25,233 nt of DNA from Comamonadaceae bacterium (GCA_947484245.1 CANKOT010000024.1:1-25233), one strand, 5' to 3'. Counted from the stretch's first letter, positions 16,412-24,864 are shown. The notes: generated by a model from the letters alone, not told the origin. Made by a program: numbers and translations.

Positions 16412-17044
16412 TTAGCGCAAACCTGCAATGTAGTCGGCAACAGCCTTGATTTCACGGTCGTTCAATTTGGCGGCCACTTGGGTCATTTGCAAATTGTTTT
16501 TGCGAATGCCATCACGGAATTGTGTCAGTTGGCTGATGGTGTAGTCGGCGTGTTGGCCTGACAAGCGAGGGTATTGTGAGGGCATGCCTGCACCATTGGG
16601 GCTATGGCAACCCGCACAGGCGGCAATTTGTCGGTCGGCAATGCCACCACGGTAAATCTTTTCACCCAAAGCAACAGTGTCCTTTTCTTTGGCAAAACCG
16701 GGCTTGGCCGTTTTGCTGGCCAAGAAATAGGCCACATTGCGCATGTCTGCATCGCTCAATTGGGAAGCAAAACCCATCATGACAGCGTTGGCACGTTTGC
16801 CTGATTTGTACTCTTGCAACTGCTTGATGATGTATTCAGGGTGCTGCTGAGCCAGTTTGGGGTTGACGGGGGTGGTTGAGTTGCCATCGGCCATGTGGCA
16901 TGCAGCGCAAACACCGCCCACAATGGCTTCGCCTTTGGCCAAATCTGGCTTTTCAGCCTTGGGGGCTGGCGTAGCTGCCAAAACAGAACCTGCCATCAGG
17001 GCTGAAGTGAGGGCAGCGAAGAAAAATTGAGTCATTGACTTCAT
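16412..17044 (-). CDS. Diheme cytochrome c4
   Basis: A 210-residue periplasmic protein. The signal peptide (MKSMTQFFFAALTSALMAGS, ending VLAA) precedes two cytochrome c class I domains. Each has a heme-binding CxxCH motif: CAACH near residue 47 and CAGCH near residue 140. Each domain has a later Met ligand candidate (VMMGFASQLSD, and NNLQMTQVAAKL). Cytochrome c4 carries electrons from the bc1 complex to terminal oxidases. The ATG at 17044 is chosen for the signal peptide; ATGs at 17053 and 17035 are possible. It is divergent from engB, the usual arrangement in this order, and ends in a clear terminator. Confidence 0.93.
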   Translation of the reverse strand: MKSMTQFFFAALTSALMAGSVLAATPAPKAEKPDLAKGEAIVGGVCAACHMADGNSTTPVNPKLAQQHPEYIIKQLQEYKSGKRANAVMMGFASQLSDADMRNVAYFLASKTAKPGFAKEKDTVALGEKIYRGGIADRQIAACAGCHSPNGAGMPSQYPRLSGQHADYTISQLTQFRDGIRKNNLQMTQVAAKLNDREIKAVADYIAGLR

Positions 17045-17085
17045 GGTCGACATCCGAAATAGTGGGCGCAAAAACCATGTGATTC

Positions 17086-17091
17086 TACAAT
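17086..17091 (+). promoter_or_regulatory. Candidate -10 element for engB
   Basis: TACAAT at 17086-17091, followed at 17100-17115 by a small perfect hairpin (GCGCCA/TGGCGC, 4-nt loop) in the leader and the engB ATG at 17134. No convincing -35 hexamer is seen. Confidence 0.3.
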
Positions 17092-17133
17092 GCCTGCTAG
17101 CGCCATTTCTGGCGCACCTCAAGTTTGACCCGA

Positions 17134-17898
17134 ATGGCCACCAAAAATAGTCCCGCCTCAGCGCCTCCCGCGAAGCCTTCAGCACCTGCCAAAGCCAGGA
17201 AGACACCTGTCAAAGCAGGGCCATTGCCTGAAATGACGGAGCCGAAAGCCATTACCCCGATGGGCTGGATGCACACTGCTCGCTTTTTGACCACCGCGGC
17301 CGAGCTCTTTCACCTGCCGGCCTTGGATGTGCCAGAAATTGCTTTTGTGGGCCGCTCCAATGCTGGCAAATCCACCTGCATCAACACCCTGACCCAACAA
17401 AAACAGCTGGCATTTGCCTCGAAAAAACCTGGGCGCACTCAGCACATCAACTTGTTTGCCTTGGGCAAACAAGGGCTGACAGATGCCGTTTTGGCCGACT
17501 TGCCGGGGTATGGCTATGCAGCCGTTCCCAAACAAGACAAATTGCGCTGGCAAAAGGTCATGGCCAATTATTTGGTCACACGGGAAAACCTCAAAGGCAT
17601 TGTGTTGTTGTGCGATCCCCGCTTGGGCATGACCGAACTTGACGAGGTTCTGCTAGAAGTCATCCGCCCCAGAGTTGAAGAGGGTCTGAACTTCTTGGTG
17701 CTGCTTACCAAGGCCGACAAACTGACACGCGCCGAAGGTACCAAAGCCTTGTCCATTGCCAAATTGCAAGCGGGAGGCGGCCAAGCCAAACTTTTCTCGG
17801 CATTGAAAAAACAAGGCGTTGAAGACTTGGCCCAATTGATGTGGGATTGGACGCATGAAGAGGCTGACACGCAAGAAGCGAGTGACATGCATGATTGA
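17134..17898 (+). CDS. engB: Ribosome biogenesis GTPase YihA/YsxC (EngB)
   Basis: A 254-residue GTPase needed for large ribosomal subunit maturation. A basic, Pro/Ala/Lys-rich N-terminal extension of about 45 residues precedes the G domain. G1 is FVGRSNAGKST, G2 lies in KPGRTQHINLF, G3 is DLPGYGYA, G4 is LTKADKL and G5 is in FSALKKQG. The ATG at 17134 is preferred; a TTG three codons upstream (17125) is possible. The 3' end overlaps the next gene by 8 nt. The extension before the G domain is longer than in E. coli YihA and is common in this order. Confidence 0.95.
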   Translation: MATKNSPASAPPAKPSAPAKARKTPVKAGPLPEMTEPKAITPMGWMHTARFLTTAAELFHLPALDVPEIAFVGRSNAGKSTCINTLTQQKQLAFASKKPGRTQHINLFALGKQGLTDAVLADLPGYGYAAVPKQDKLRWQKVMANYLVTRENLKGIVLLCDPRLGMTELDEVLLEVIRPRVEEGLNFLVLLTKADKLTRAEGTKALSIAKLQAGGGQAKLFSALKKQGVEDLAQLMWDWTHEEADTQEASDMHD

Positions 17899-18781
17899 AA
17901 CTTGGCAGCAGGTCTTGCCCCATGGCACTCAATTGAGTTGCCGTGCCGCAGGGCCCAAAGGTGCACCCGTATTGATGTTCTTGCACGGCTTTCCTGAAGC
18001 AGCGTTTGTGTGGGACGACATGCTGCTGCATTTTTCCAAACCCGAAAACGGCGGCTACCGATGTGTCGCTCCCAATTTGCGGGGCTATGAAAAGTCAAGC
18101 CAACCCACCGAAGTGTCTGCCTACCGAGCCAAATTTTTGGTGCAAGACATTGCCGCCCTCATTCAAATTGAATCGGGCACGTCCCCTTTGCATGCTTTGA
18201 TAGCCCACGACTGGGGGGGTGGCGTGGCTTGGAACCTGGCCAATCAAATGCCGCATGCCATGCGCAAACTCGTCATCATCAACTCGCCACATCCTGGTAC
18301 TTTTTGGCGTGATTTGAAAGACAATTCAGCGCAAATTGCAGCCAGCGCGTACATGAATTATTTTTGCGAGCCGCAAGCAGCCCAAGAGCTCAGTGCCAAT
18401 GAGTTTGAAAAGCTTTTTGAATTCTTTGAAAAAGGCCCTCAACCCATTTGGCTCACACCTGAAGTGAAAGCAAAGTACAAAGCAGCGTGGTCATATGGTT
18501 TGCAGGGTGGTCTCAATTTTTATGTGGCATCCCCTCTCAAACCCAACCAAGCCGGTCAACAAGATCTGCAAAATTTGTCTTTGCCAGACAACATGTTGCG
18601 TATCTCTGTGCCAACTTTGTTGCTTTGGGGCATGCAAGATGTGGCGCTTCTGCCCAACTTGAATGAAGGCTTGGATGCCTATATTGCCAAGCTCACTTAT
18701 GTTCCCATTGCAGATGCCTCACACTGGGTGGTGCACGAACGCCCAGAGCGCGTTCAGCGCGAGATCACGGCGTTTTTGTAA
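17891..18781 (+). CDS. Alpha/beta hydrolase (epoxide hydrolase-like)
   Basis: A 296-residue alpha/beta-fold hydrolase. The oxyanion-hole motif is FLHGFPEAAFVW, the nucleophile is Asp in LIAHDWGGGVAWNLA, the late acidic residue probably lies in LLWGMQDVALLP, and the catalytic His is in ADASHWVVHE. An Asp nucleophile with HGFPE and NLRGYEKSSQP is the pattern of epoxide hydrolases and haloalkane dehalogenases rather than esterases, but the substrate is unknown. The ATG at 17891 overlaps the engB stop by 8 nt. An ATG at 17855 would add 12 basic residues and is less likely. Its last 28 bp overlap the convergent acyltransferase gene. Confidence 0.88.
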   Translation: MIETWQQVLPHGTQLSCRAAGPKGAPVLMFLHGFPEAAFVWDDMLLHFSKPENGGYRCVAPNLRGYEKSSQPTEVSAYRAKFLVQDIAALIQIESGTSPLHALIAHDWGGGVAWNLANQMPHAMRKLVIINSPHPGTFWRDLKDNSAQIAASAYMNYFCEPQAAQELSANEFEKLFEFFEKGPQPIWLTPEVKAKYKAAWSYGLQGGLNFYVASPLKPNQAGQQDLQNLSLPDNMLRISVPTLLLWGMQDVALLPNLNEGLDAYIAKLTYVPIADASHWVVHERPERVQREITAFL

Positions 18782-19647
18782 ACCGACTTCTCGCCCTCGG
18801 GGCGCGTTTTAAAACGCTTGTGCACCCAATAGTACTGCGAGGGTGAACGGCGAACAGCCTTCTCCAATAACTCATTCATTCGAAGCGTATCGGCTCTTAA
18901 ATCATCGCTCGGAAATTCGCGCCAAGCCTCTTCAAGTTCTATTTCATAGCCCTCAGCCGTCATGCGCGTGACAAGCGTCAGAACTTGCGCACGACCCAGC
19001 CTTGCAAATCTTGACAAAGAAGGAACTGTTGCAGCATTCACACCCATGAAGGGCACAAAGATGGACTCTTCAGGACCAAAATCCATATCGGGCGACAAGT
19101 GCAGGATCTCTCCCTGCCTCAAGCCGCTCATGATTTGCTTGACACCTTCTCGACGGAAATAAGGCTTCACATTGCCTGTGCGTTGGCGTCCCTCAGTCAC
19201 CCACTCGTCCATGACCTTGTTGTGTTGCGGCACAAAAATAAAGGCAACCGGTTTGCTGGCCCTCAATGTCAGCGCCATGCCACCCGCATCAAGCCCCACA
19301 AAATGCGGCGCCAAAACAATCTTCGGGCCATCGGCATCGAGTTGAGAAAAAGCAGCAGGCGTCCCAAGCCATTTCAATCGCGATTCAACCAGCTGCATGG
19401 GAGCATGCCAGAGCCACGCACGGTCAAGCAATGATTGAGCAAACTGCACAAAGTGTGCGCGTGTGAGATGTTTGATTTCTGACCTTGATTTTTCTGGGAA
19501 GCACAGCGTCAAATTGGTCTGCACAATGTGTTTGCGGTTGCGCATCACGCCCCAGAGCACCCAGCCCAACAAATGGCCAAGCGCCCGAATGCCTCTCAAG
19601 GGCAGGTGCGACAGCAAGCGCATGAAGCCAACAAAAAAAACATTCAC
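18754..19647 (-). CDS. LpxL/HtrB-family lipid A acyltransferase (second of pair)
   Basis: A 297-residue inner-membrane acyltransferase that adds a secondary acyl chain to lipid A. An N-terminal membrane helix (about 5-35) is followed by NLTLCFPEKSRSEI, the HX4D catalytic motif in APHFVGLDAGG (about residue 115), NKVMDEWVTEGRQR, and SPDMDFGPEESIFVPF. The C-terminus has QYYWVHKRFKTRP, typical of the family. The ATG overlaps the upstream acyltransferase stop (4 nt). Which of LpxL or LpxM activity it has cannot be decided. Its 3' end runs 28 bp into the oppositely oriented hydrolase gene. Confidence 0.9.
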   Translation of the reverse strand: MNVFFVGFMRLLSHLPLRGIRALGHLLGWVLWGVMRNRKHIVQTNLTLCFPEKSRSEIKHLTRAHFVQFAQSLLDRAWLWHAPMQLVESRLKWLGTPAAFSQLDADGPKIVLAPHFVGLDAGGMALTLRASKPVAFIFVPQHNKVMDEWVTEGRQRTGNVKPYFRREGVKQIMSGLRQGEILHLSPDMDFGPEESIFVPFMGVNAATVPSLSRFARLGRAQVLTLVTRMTAEGYEIELEEAWREFPSDDLRADTLRMNELLEKAVRRSPSQYYWVHKRFKTRPEGEKSVYKNAVISR

Positions 19648-20486
19648 GCGATGGCCTCCTCACGCGGTTGCTTGTATCGGGCGTAGCCCCAAAGGTACTG
19701 ATCTGGGCGCGACAAAATCAAGCGCTCCATGGCTTGGTTGATTTGCAACACAAGGGCATCGACATCACCTGCATCTTGGGTTTCTAGTTCACTGGCATGA
19801 ATGCAATAGCCTTGACCCCATGGCAAACGTTCACCCCAAATCACCATCAATTTGGCACCGGTTTGCAAAGCCAGTCTGGCCGCCAATGTCATGGTGTAGG
19901 CCGGCTTGCCAAAAAAGGGGGTCCATTGCCCCATGCCCTGGGGCGGTACTTGGTCGGGTAGCAAACCCACCGCTCGACCGGCACGCAGCGCTTTGATCAT
20001 TTGCCGAACACCGGCCAGTGTGGTGGGCGCTGTTTCCAAACCTGGACGCGCGCGGGTGGCTTCCATCACTTGGCCCAAACCTTCTTTGCGAGAGGGTCGA
20101 TACAGCACCGTCAAGGGCCCAAACTTGGCACTGAACGAGGCAGTCAGTGCTTGTGCGGTCACCTCAAAGCAACCCAAGTGTGGCGTTAGAAACAAGACGC
20201 CCTTCCCGGCGGCATAGGCTGCTTCAACACAGGCCAGAGATCCATCCGTCCAAACCACGGCTGGACTTTTGCCCATCCACAAACGCGGCAATTCGGTAGA
20301 CATGGAACCAGCTTGGCCGATGGCACCTCGCACTTGGGAAAAACGCAAGCCTGCCGTTTTGACATTGGCAGAAAACCGTTGGCGGTACGTGGGCGAGAAC
20401 AGCCAAGCTAGCCAACCAAGGGCCTGGCCGGTGGCATGCAAAGCCCACAAAGGCCAATGGGAAAAAAATCGAAACCAGAAGATCAT
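19644..20486 (-). CDS. LpxL/HtrB-family lipid A acyltransferase (first of pair)
   Basis: A 280-residue acyltransferase, paralogous to its downstream neighbour. It has an N-terminal membrane helix (residues 5-30), the HX4E motif in TPHLGCFEVTA (about residue 103), LYRPSRKEGLGQVME, LLPDQVPPQGMGQWTPFFG and C-terminal QYLWGYARYKQP. It differs from the second copy in using Glu instead of Asp in the catalytic motif, as is common in this family. The two genes are translationally coupled and read away from metK. They probably add two different secondary acyl chains. Confidence 0.9.
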   Translation of the reverse strand: MIFWFRFFSHWPLWALHATGQALGWLAWLFSPTYRQRFSANVKTAGLRFSQVRGAIGQAGSMSTELPRLWMGKSPAVVWTDGSLACVEAAYAAGKGVLFLTPHLGCFEVTAQALTASFSAKFGPLTVLYRPSRKEGLGQVMEATRARPGLETAPTTLAGVRQMIKALRAGRAVGLLPDQVPPQGMGQWTPFFGKPAYTMTLAARLALQTGAKLMVIWGERLPWGQGYCIHASELETQDAGDVDALVLQINQAMERLILSRPDQYLWGYARYKQPREEAIA

Positions 20487-20502
20487 TTTAAATTTGGTAA
20501 AC

Positions 20503-20683
20503 TGCCCGGGTCGCTGAGTTAACTAGAGCAACTTGCAGGGCGACACGCACCATTTGTTCAGCATGCACCGCATGCTTCGGATTGTGCCTTGTCTTCGGAC
20601 AAATCTGCTAAAGCGTTCGCCGAGGCCTCAAAGCATCTGGCAGCGCAGATCAACATGCATGCCAAACTTACAGGAGAACCCTC
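20503..20683 (+). promoter_or_regulatory. Hairpin-rich metK leader, candidate cis-regulatory RNA
   Basis: Several perfect stems lie in tandem between the divergent lpxL gene and metK. AGCATGC/GCATGCT is at 20560-20576 with a 3-nt loop, TTGTC/GACAA at 20589-20602 closes a TTCG tetraloop, and ATCTG/CAGAT is at 20635-20650. A longer element pairs GTCGCTG with CA(GG)GCGAC around 20511-20544. The metK ribosome binding site is AGGAG just after these. I do not recognise a known SAM or SAH riboswitch class. Function is inference from structure and position. Confidence 0.35.
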
Positions 20684-21868
20684 ATGGCGAATGACTTTCT
20701 TTTTACTTCAGAATCCGTGTCCGAAGGCCACCCCGACAAGGTTGCCGATCAAATCTCAGACGCCATTCTCGACGCTATTTTTGAACAAGACCCCCGTAGC
20801 CGCGTGGCCGCCGAAACCCTGACCAACACCGGTTTGGTGGTTTTGGCAGGTGAAATCACCACCAACGCGCATGTGGACTACATCCAGGTAGCCCGCGACA
20901 CCATCAAGCGCATTGGCTACGACAACACCGAGTACGGCATTGACTACAAAGGCTGTGCCGTCATGGTTTGCTACGACAAGCAGTCCAACGACATTGCCCA
21001 AGGTGTGAACCATGCCTCCGACGACCACCTGAACACCGGCGCTGGCGACCAAGGTTTGATGTTTGGCTATGCTTGCAGCGAAACCCCAGACCTCATGCCT
21101 GCGCCCATTTACTACGCGCACCGTTTGGTGGAGCGCCAGGCGCAACTGCGCAAAGACGGCCGCTTGCCTTTCCTGCGCCCCGATGCCAAGAGCCAAGTGA
21201 CCATGCGTTATGTGGACGGCAAGCCCCACAGCATTGACACCGTGGTCTTGTCCACCCAGCACAGCCCTGACCAAAGCGAGTCGGCCACCAAAATGAAGGC
21301 CAGCTTCAACGAAGCCATCATTGAAGAGATCATCAAGCCTGTGTTGCCCAAAGAGTGGCTGCAAGACACCAAGTACCTGATCAACCCCACTGGCCGCTTT
21401 GTCATTGGTGGTCCTCAGGGTGATTGCGGCTTAACAGGTCGCAAGATCATTGTGGACACCTACGGCGGTGCTTGCCCTCACGGCGGCGGTGCGTTCTCAG
21501 GCAAAGACCCATCCAAAGTTGATCGCTCTGCAGCTTATGCAGCTCGTTATGTGGCCAAGAACATTGTGGCGGCTGGTCTTGCCACCAAGTGCCAAATTCA
21601 AGTGGCGTACGCCATTGGTGTGGCCCGCCCCATGAACATCACCATCAACACCGAAGGCACTGGTGTGATTTCTGACGACAAGATTGCAGCTTTGGTGCAT
21701 GAGCACTTTGATCTGCGTCCTAAGGGCATCATTCAAATGTTGGATCTGTTGCGTCCCATCTACAGCAAGACAGCGGCTTATGGCCACTTTGGCCGAGATG
21801 AACCTAACTTCACATGGGAACGCACCAACTTGGCCGCCACACTGCGTGCAGCGGCTGGCTTGAAGTAA
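20684..21868 (+). CDS. metK: S-adenosylmethionine synthase
   Basis: A 394-residue enzyme that makes S-adenosylmethionine from methionine and ATP. It begins [20 protein letters not shown] with the GHPDK ATP-binding motif. [13 protein letters not shown] is the family signature 1 region, and [19 protein letters not shown] is signature 2 with its P-loop. IGVARPMNI, and the C-terminal FTWERTN, are also in place. The ATG at 20684 has a good AGGAG ribosome binding site. It is monocistronic as far as the window shows: it ends 13 bp before a convergent gene. Confidence 0.97.
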   Translation: MANDFLFTSESVSEGHPDKVADQISDAILDAIFEQDPRSRVAAETLTNTGLVVLAGEITTNAHVDYIQVARDTIKRIGYDNTEYGIDYKGCAVMVCYDKQSNDIAQGVNHASDDHLNTGAGDQGLMFGYACSETPDLMPAPIYYAHRLVERQAQLRKDGRLPFLRPDAKSQVTMRYVDGKPHSIDTVVLSTQHSPDQSESATKMKASFNEAIIEEIIKPVLPKEWLQDTKYLINPTGRFVIGGPQGDCGLTGRKIIVDTYGGACPHGGGAFSGKDPSKVDRSAAYAARYVAKNIVAAGLATKCQIQVAYAIGVARPMNITINTEGTGVISDDKIAALVHEHFDLRPKGIIQMLDLLRPIYSKTAAYGHFGRDEPNFTWERTNLAATLRAAAGLK

Positions 21869-21881
21869 TCCGTTAAATGGA

Positions 21882-22754
21882 TCAGGTGACGGGATTTTCT
21901 AAAACGCCAATCCCGTCAATTTCAACTCGCACCACATCGCCCGACTTTAAATATTTGGGCGGTGTGAAGCCAATGCCTACACCCACAGGTGTGCCAGTGG
22001 CAATCACATCGCCTGGGTACAAGGTGATGCCTGCACTCAAAGTTTCGATGAGGGTGGGAATGTCAAATATCAAATCTGGGGTGGCGGCGTTTTGGCGCTC
22101 TTCGCCGTTCACATAGCAACGCACGTTTGTGTTGGTGCCATCTAATTCGTCGGCACTCACCAGCCAGGGGCCCATGGGGCAGAAGGTGTCAAACGATTTG
22201 CCCATGTGCCATTGCATGTGCTTGTTTTGCCAATCACGCGCCGTGACGTCGTTCACGATGGTGTAACCCCACACGTGTTTCATGGCATCGGCTTTGGTGA
22301 TGCCCTTGCCGCCCTTGCCAATGATCACGGCCAACTCGGCTTCGTAGTCAATGGCGGTTGACACTTTGGGCATCTCAATGGCTTCGCCGGTGGCAATCAC
22401 GCACTCCGGTACTTTGGTAAAGATGATGGGCTCTGCGGGAATTTCGCCGCCGGCTTTGGCGCTGCTGTCAAAGCCACTGCGAGCAAATTCTTTGGCATGC
22501 GCATGGTAGTTTTTACCCACACAAAAAATGTTGCGACGGGGGTGCGGCAGTGGTGCACGCAATTGCACGTCTTTCAGTGCAATGGCTGCACCTTGGGGTG
22601 GCAAGGCCTCGCCGCGTGACAGTGCGTCCACCACGGTCAGTGCGCCCAGTTCGCGATCGGCCAGCGGCAGATCAAACGGTGTCACCGAGTTAGAGTCTTG
22701 AGACACCAATCCCACGTGAGGTTGGTCTTGATAAAAGAATGCAGCAATACGCAT
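21882..22754 (-). CDS. Fumarylacetoacetate hydrolase family protein
   Basis: A 290-residue enzyme of the FAH superfamily, which cleaves or isomerises C-C bonds of beta-diketone-type acids in aromatic degradation. Key features are IFCVGKNYHAHAKE (residues about 76-89), the metal-ligand region IDYEAELAVIIGKGGKGI, the VNDVTARDWQ motif and GDVIATGTPVGVGIG. Acylpyruvase, ureidoglycolate lyase-like and related activities all occur in the family, so the substrate is not assigned. No clear promoter or ribosome binding site is seen upstream. Confidence 0.9.
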   Translation of the reverse strand: MRIAAFFYQDQPHVGLVSQDSNSVTPFDLPLADRELGALTVVDALSRGEALPPQGAAIALKDVQLRAPLPHPRRNIFCVGKNYHAHAKEFARSGFDSSAKAGGEIPAEPIIFTKVPECVIATGEAIEMPKVSTAIDYEAELAVIIGKGGKGITKADAMKHVWGYTIVNDVTARDWQNKHMQWHMGKSFDTFCPMGPWLVSADELDGTNTNVRCYVNGEERQNAATPDLIFDIPTLIETLSAGITLYPGDVIATGTPVGVGIGFTPPKYLKSGDVVRVEIDGIGVLENPVT

Positions 22755-22932
22755 GGTGAGGCACTTAGAGTGAAGGTTGAATCAGACGCTATTGTGCCGC
22801 TTTGCGCCAATTCTTGCGGTGAGCCCAATTCACTGCGGGATAGCCCGTCGTGACATAGGTTCATGCAGAAAAGAAAACGCAGTGTTAGAGTGCGACTAAT
22901 GACTCAGAGCTAACTGACAAAGCAGAAGACCT
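22755..22932. other. Intergenic region between FAH and the small ORF
   Basis: 178 bp between divergent genes. No known RNA or operator is recognised, and no well-spaced promoter pair is evident in either direction. An imperfect GTTAG/CTAAC dyad spans about 22882-22914. Confidence 0.4.
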
Positions 22933-23043
22933 ATGAAATCGTTCCCCATCTCACAACCCGCCGTCGCTGCACGACGTCATTGGCTGGTCACCACGTTGGC
23001 CCGCATGACCGATGTGGTCAAAAAAATTGGCAAAGTGGCATAA
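22933..23043 (+). CDS. Candidate 36-residue small protein upstream of the TctC gene
   Basis: An ATG at 22933 opens 36 codons ending in TAA, with a purine-rich AGAAGA stretch just upstream as a possible ribosome binding site. The peptide starts MKSFPISQPAVAARRHWLVT and ends VVKKIGKVA; it is basic and possibly helical. It stops 25 bp before the start of the solute-binding protein gene and could be a leader peptide or a small protein. No homolog is recognised and chance cannot be excluded. Confidence 0.35.
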   Translation: MKSFPISQPAVAARRHWLVTTLARMTDVVKKIGKVA

Positions 23044-23068
23044 ACAAATTAATTGAATGGAGAAAATG

Positions 23069-24103
23069 ATGAGAACAACACACAACCCAAAAGCAGCCAC
23101 AGCAAGCAAACTGCAAACCCAAAAACGCCGCACTATGGTGGCAGCTTTGGCCAGTCTCGCGTTCATTGGTACGGGCATTTTTCTGTCGCAACAAGCACAC
23201 GCGCAAAACTACCCCAATCGCCCAGTCAAAATTGTGGTACCCTTTGCCACGGGTGGCCCCGCTGACAACTATGCGCGCTTCATGGCGCAGCGCTTGCAAG
23301 ACAGCTTGGGGCAAACATTTGTGGTCGACAACAAGCCGGGCGCTGGCTCTGTCATTGGCACCGACTTGGCCGCCAAAGCTGCGCCCGATGGCTACACCTT
23401 GCTGTTGATGTCCAACACGCAAACCGTCAATGAAACACTGATTCCCAACAAGCCCTATGGCTTGATGAAAGACTTTGTGGGCGTAGCGCCCATCAACTAT
23501 TCTGACCTGGTGTTGGTGGTCAACCCCACCAAGGGCATGAACACTTTGGCCGATGTCATTCGCGTGGCCAAAGCACAACCTGGCAAATTGAACTACGCCT
23601 CATCAGGCCCAGGTACGCCCTATCACATGGCTGGCGAGCTGTTTAAAAGCCTGGCCAAAATTGACGTGGTGCATGTGCCCTACAAAGGCAGCTCAGGTGC
23701 ACGCACCGATGTGCTGGCTGGCCAAGTCGACATGATGTTTGATGCTGTGACCACCATGACCGAGCAAGTCAAGGCTGGCAAAGTCAAAGCGGTTGGCACT
23801 ACTGGCAGAGTTCGCTCTGACGTGCTGCCCGATGTTCCCACGCTGAACGAAAATGGTGTGGCGGGTTATGAGGCCACCATTTGGCTAGGTTTGATGGCGC
23901 CCAAAGGCACTCCCAAGGCCATTGTTGACAGACTCAATGAAGCCGTCTCCAAAATTTCCGCGCAAGCCGACGTCAAACAGCAGTGGGGCAAACAAGGCGC
24001 TGTGCCCATCATTTTGAATCCCACACAGTTTGACAAATATTTACAAGATGACATTGCCAAATGGGCAAACGTGATCAAGACGGCCAACATCAAATTGGAT
24101 TGA
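23069..24103 (+). CDS. TctC/Bug-family tripartite tricarboxylate transporter binding protein
   Basis: A 344-residue periplasmic solute-binding protein. A signal peptide with a basic start (TQKRRTMVAAL) ends in AHAQ, then NYPNRPVKIVVPFATGGPAD, the diagnostic opening of Bug proteins. GQTFVVDNKPGAGSVIGTDLAA, GPGTPYHMAGELF and VPYKGSSGARTDVLAG follow as usual. The ligand is typically a carboxylate but cannot be read here. The ATG at 23069 is preferred because GGAG at 23059-23062 is then 6 nt upstream; the ATG at 23057 lies before this Shine-Dalgarno sequence. No TctA/TctB membrane genes are nearby, so this is an orphan binding protein as is frequent in this order. Confidence 0.93.
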   Translation: MRTTHNPKAATASKLQTQKRRTMVAALASLAFIGTGIFLSQQAHAQNYPNRPVKIVVPFATGGPADNYARFMAQRLQDSLGQTFVVDNKPGAGSVIGTDLAAKAAPDGYTLLLMSNTQTVNETLIPNKPYGLMKDFVGVAPINYSDLVLVVNPTKGMNTLADVIRVAKAQPGKLNYASSGPGTPYHMAGELFKSLAKIDVVHVPYKGSSGARTDVLAGQVDMMFDAVTTMTEQVKAGKVKAVGTTGRVRSDVLPDVPTLNENGVAGYEATIWLGLMAPKGTPKAIVDRLNEAVSKISAQADVKQQWGKQGAVPIILNPTQFDKYLQDDIAKWANVIKTANIKLD

Positions 24104-24107
24104 TGCT

Positions 24108-24815
24108 TTGACACGTTTCATTCATCTGCTGAGTGGCGGCGCCGCTCAGGGCTTGGTCACGTCGCTCAAGCCCGCCATTGAACAAGCCACCGACACGCAA
24201 CTCTCTTGCACCTTCAATGCCGTGGGCATGATGAAACAAAAGTTGTTGGAGGGCGCTCCTTGCGATGTGGTCATTTTGACAGCGGCACTGATTGAGCAAC
24301 TCAGCGCGTCGGGGCATGTGTTGGCGGGAAGCGCCCGAAATTTGGGTGTTGTCAAAACGGGTGTGGCTGTGAAGCACGGCACACCCTGGCCTCAAATTGA
24401 AACTGCCGAACAACTTAAAGCTGCTTTATTGGCCGCCACGGGCATTTATTTCGCCGATCCACAATTGGCCACTGCCGGCATTCACTTCATGAAAGTGCTG
24501 AACGGTTTGGGCATTGCAGACACAGTGGCTGGCAAACTGCGCCCCTATCCCAACGGCAACACGGCCATGAACGCCTTGGCCGCATGCGACGACCCCCATG
24601 TCATAGGTTGTACCCAAGTCACTGAAATATTGATCACCGCAGGGATTGATTTGGTGGCCGACTTGCCGCTTGAATTTGAGCTGGCCACCATGTACACCGC
24701 AGGGATTCGTTCTACCAGCACCTGTGTGGCGCAGGCGCAAACCATGATCAACACATTGGCCAGCCCAGAGCACGCTGAGCTTCGCGCAAAGGGCGGCTTT
24801 TTGCCTGTTGCTTAA
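24108..24815 (+). CDS. ModA-like substrate-binding protein lacking a signal peptide
   Basis: A 235-residue protein of the type 2 periplasmic-binding fold (molybdate-binding ModA/SBP_bac_11 group). LLSGGAAQGLVTSLKPAIEQ at the N-terminus, CTFNAVGMMKQKLLEGAPCDVVILTAALIEQL, then GVAVKHGTPWP and the C-terminal region fit this group. It starts at a TTG (24108), 4 nt after the TctC stop, without an apparent ribosome binding site. The first residue of the fold follows almost immediately, so there is no room for a signal peptide. No ModB or ModC lies beside it. It may act in the cytoplasm or sense a ligand for the TctC gene it follows; this is inference. Confidence 0.85.
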   Translation: MTRFIHLLSGGAAQGLVTSLKPAIEQATDTQLSCTFNAVGMMKQKLLEGAPCDVVILTAALIEQLSASGHVLAGSARNLGVVKTGVAVKHGTPWPQIETAEQLKAALLAATGIYFADPQLATAGIHFMKVLNGLGIADTVAGKLRPYPNGNTAMNALAACDDPHVIGCTQVTEILITAGIDLVADLPLEFELATMYTAGIRSTSTCVAQAQTMINTLASPEHAELRAKGGFLPVA

Positions 24816-24844
24816 GCGCGCGGCCCTTTTGGTAATCACTCATT

Positions 24845-24864
24845 TTTCAAGAGCCCTCTTGAAA
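24845..24864. repeat. 20-bp inverted repeat overlapping the groES -35 element
   Basis: TTTCAAGAG (24845-24853) and CTCTTGAAA (24856-24864) are perfect arms around a 2-bp centre. The right arm contains CTTGAA, the probable -35. There is no T-tract, so it is not an obvious terminator. Confidence 0.7.

Noticed and set aside
20503..20550. SAH or SAM riboswitch of a known class before metK
   Set aside because: A GCCC-GGGC pairing recalls SAH riboswitches, but the conserved GAGGAGCGCTGC-type core is absent.
20756..21364. A long minus-strand ORF of 202 codons inside metK
   Set aside because: It lies antisense to a highly conserved enzyme and has no recognisable motif; it is a codon-bias shadow.
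21869..21881. A terminator between metK and the convergent FAH gene
   Set aside because: The 13-bp gap has no stem with a T-tract.
24816..24845. An intrinsic terminator after the ModA-like gene
   Set aside because: A GC-rich stretch is followed by a few T residues, but no stable stem can be drawn.
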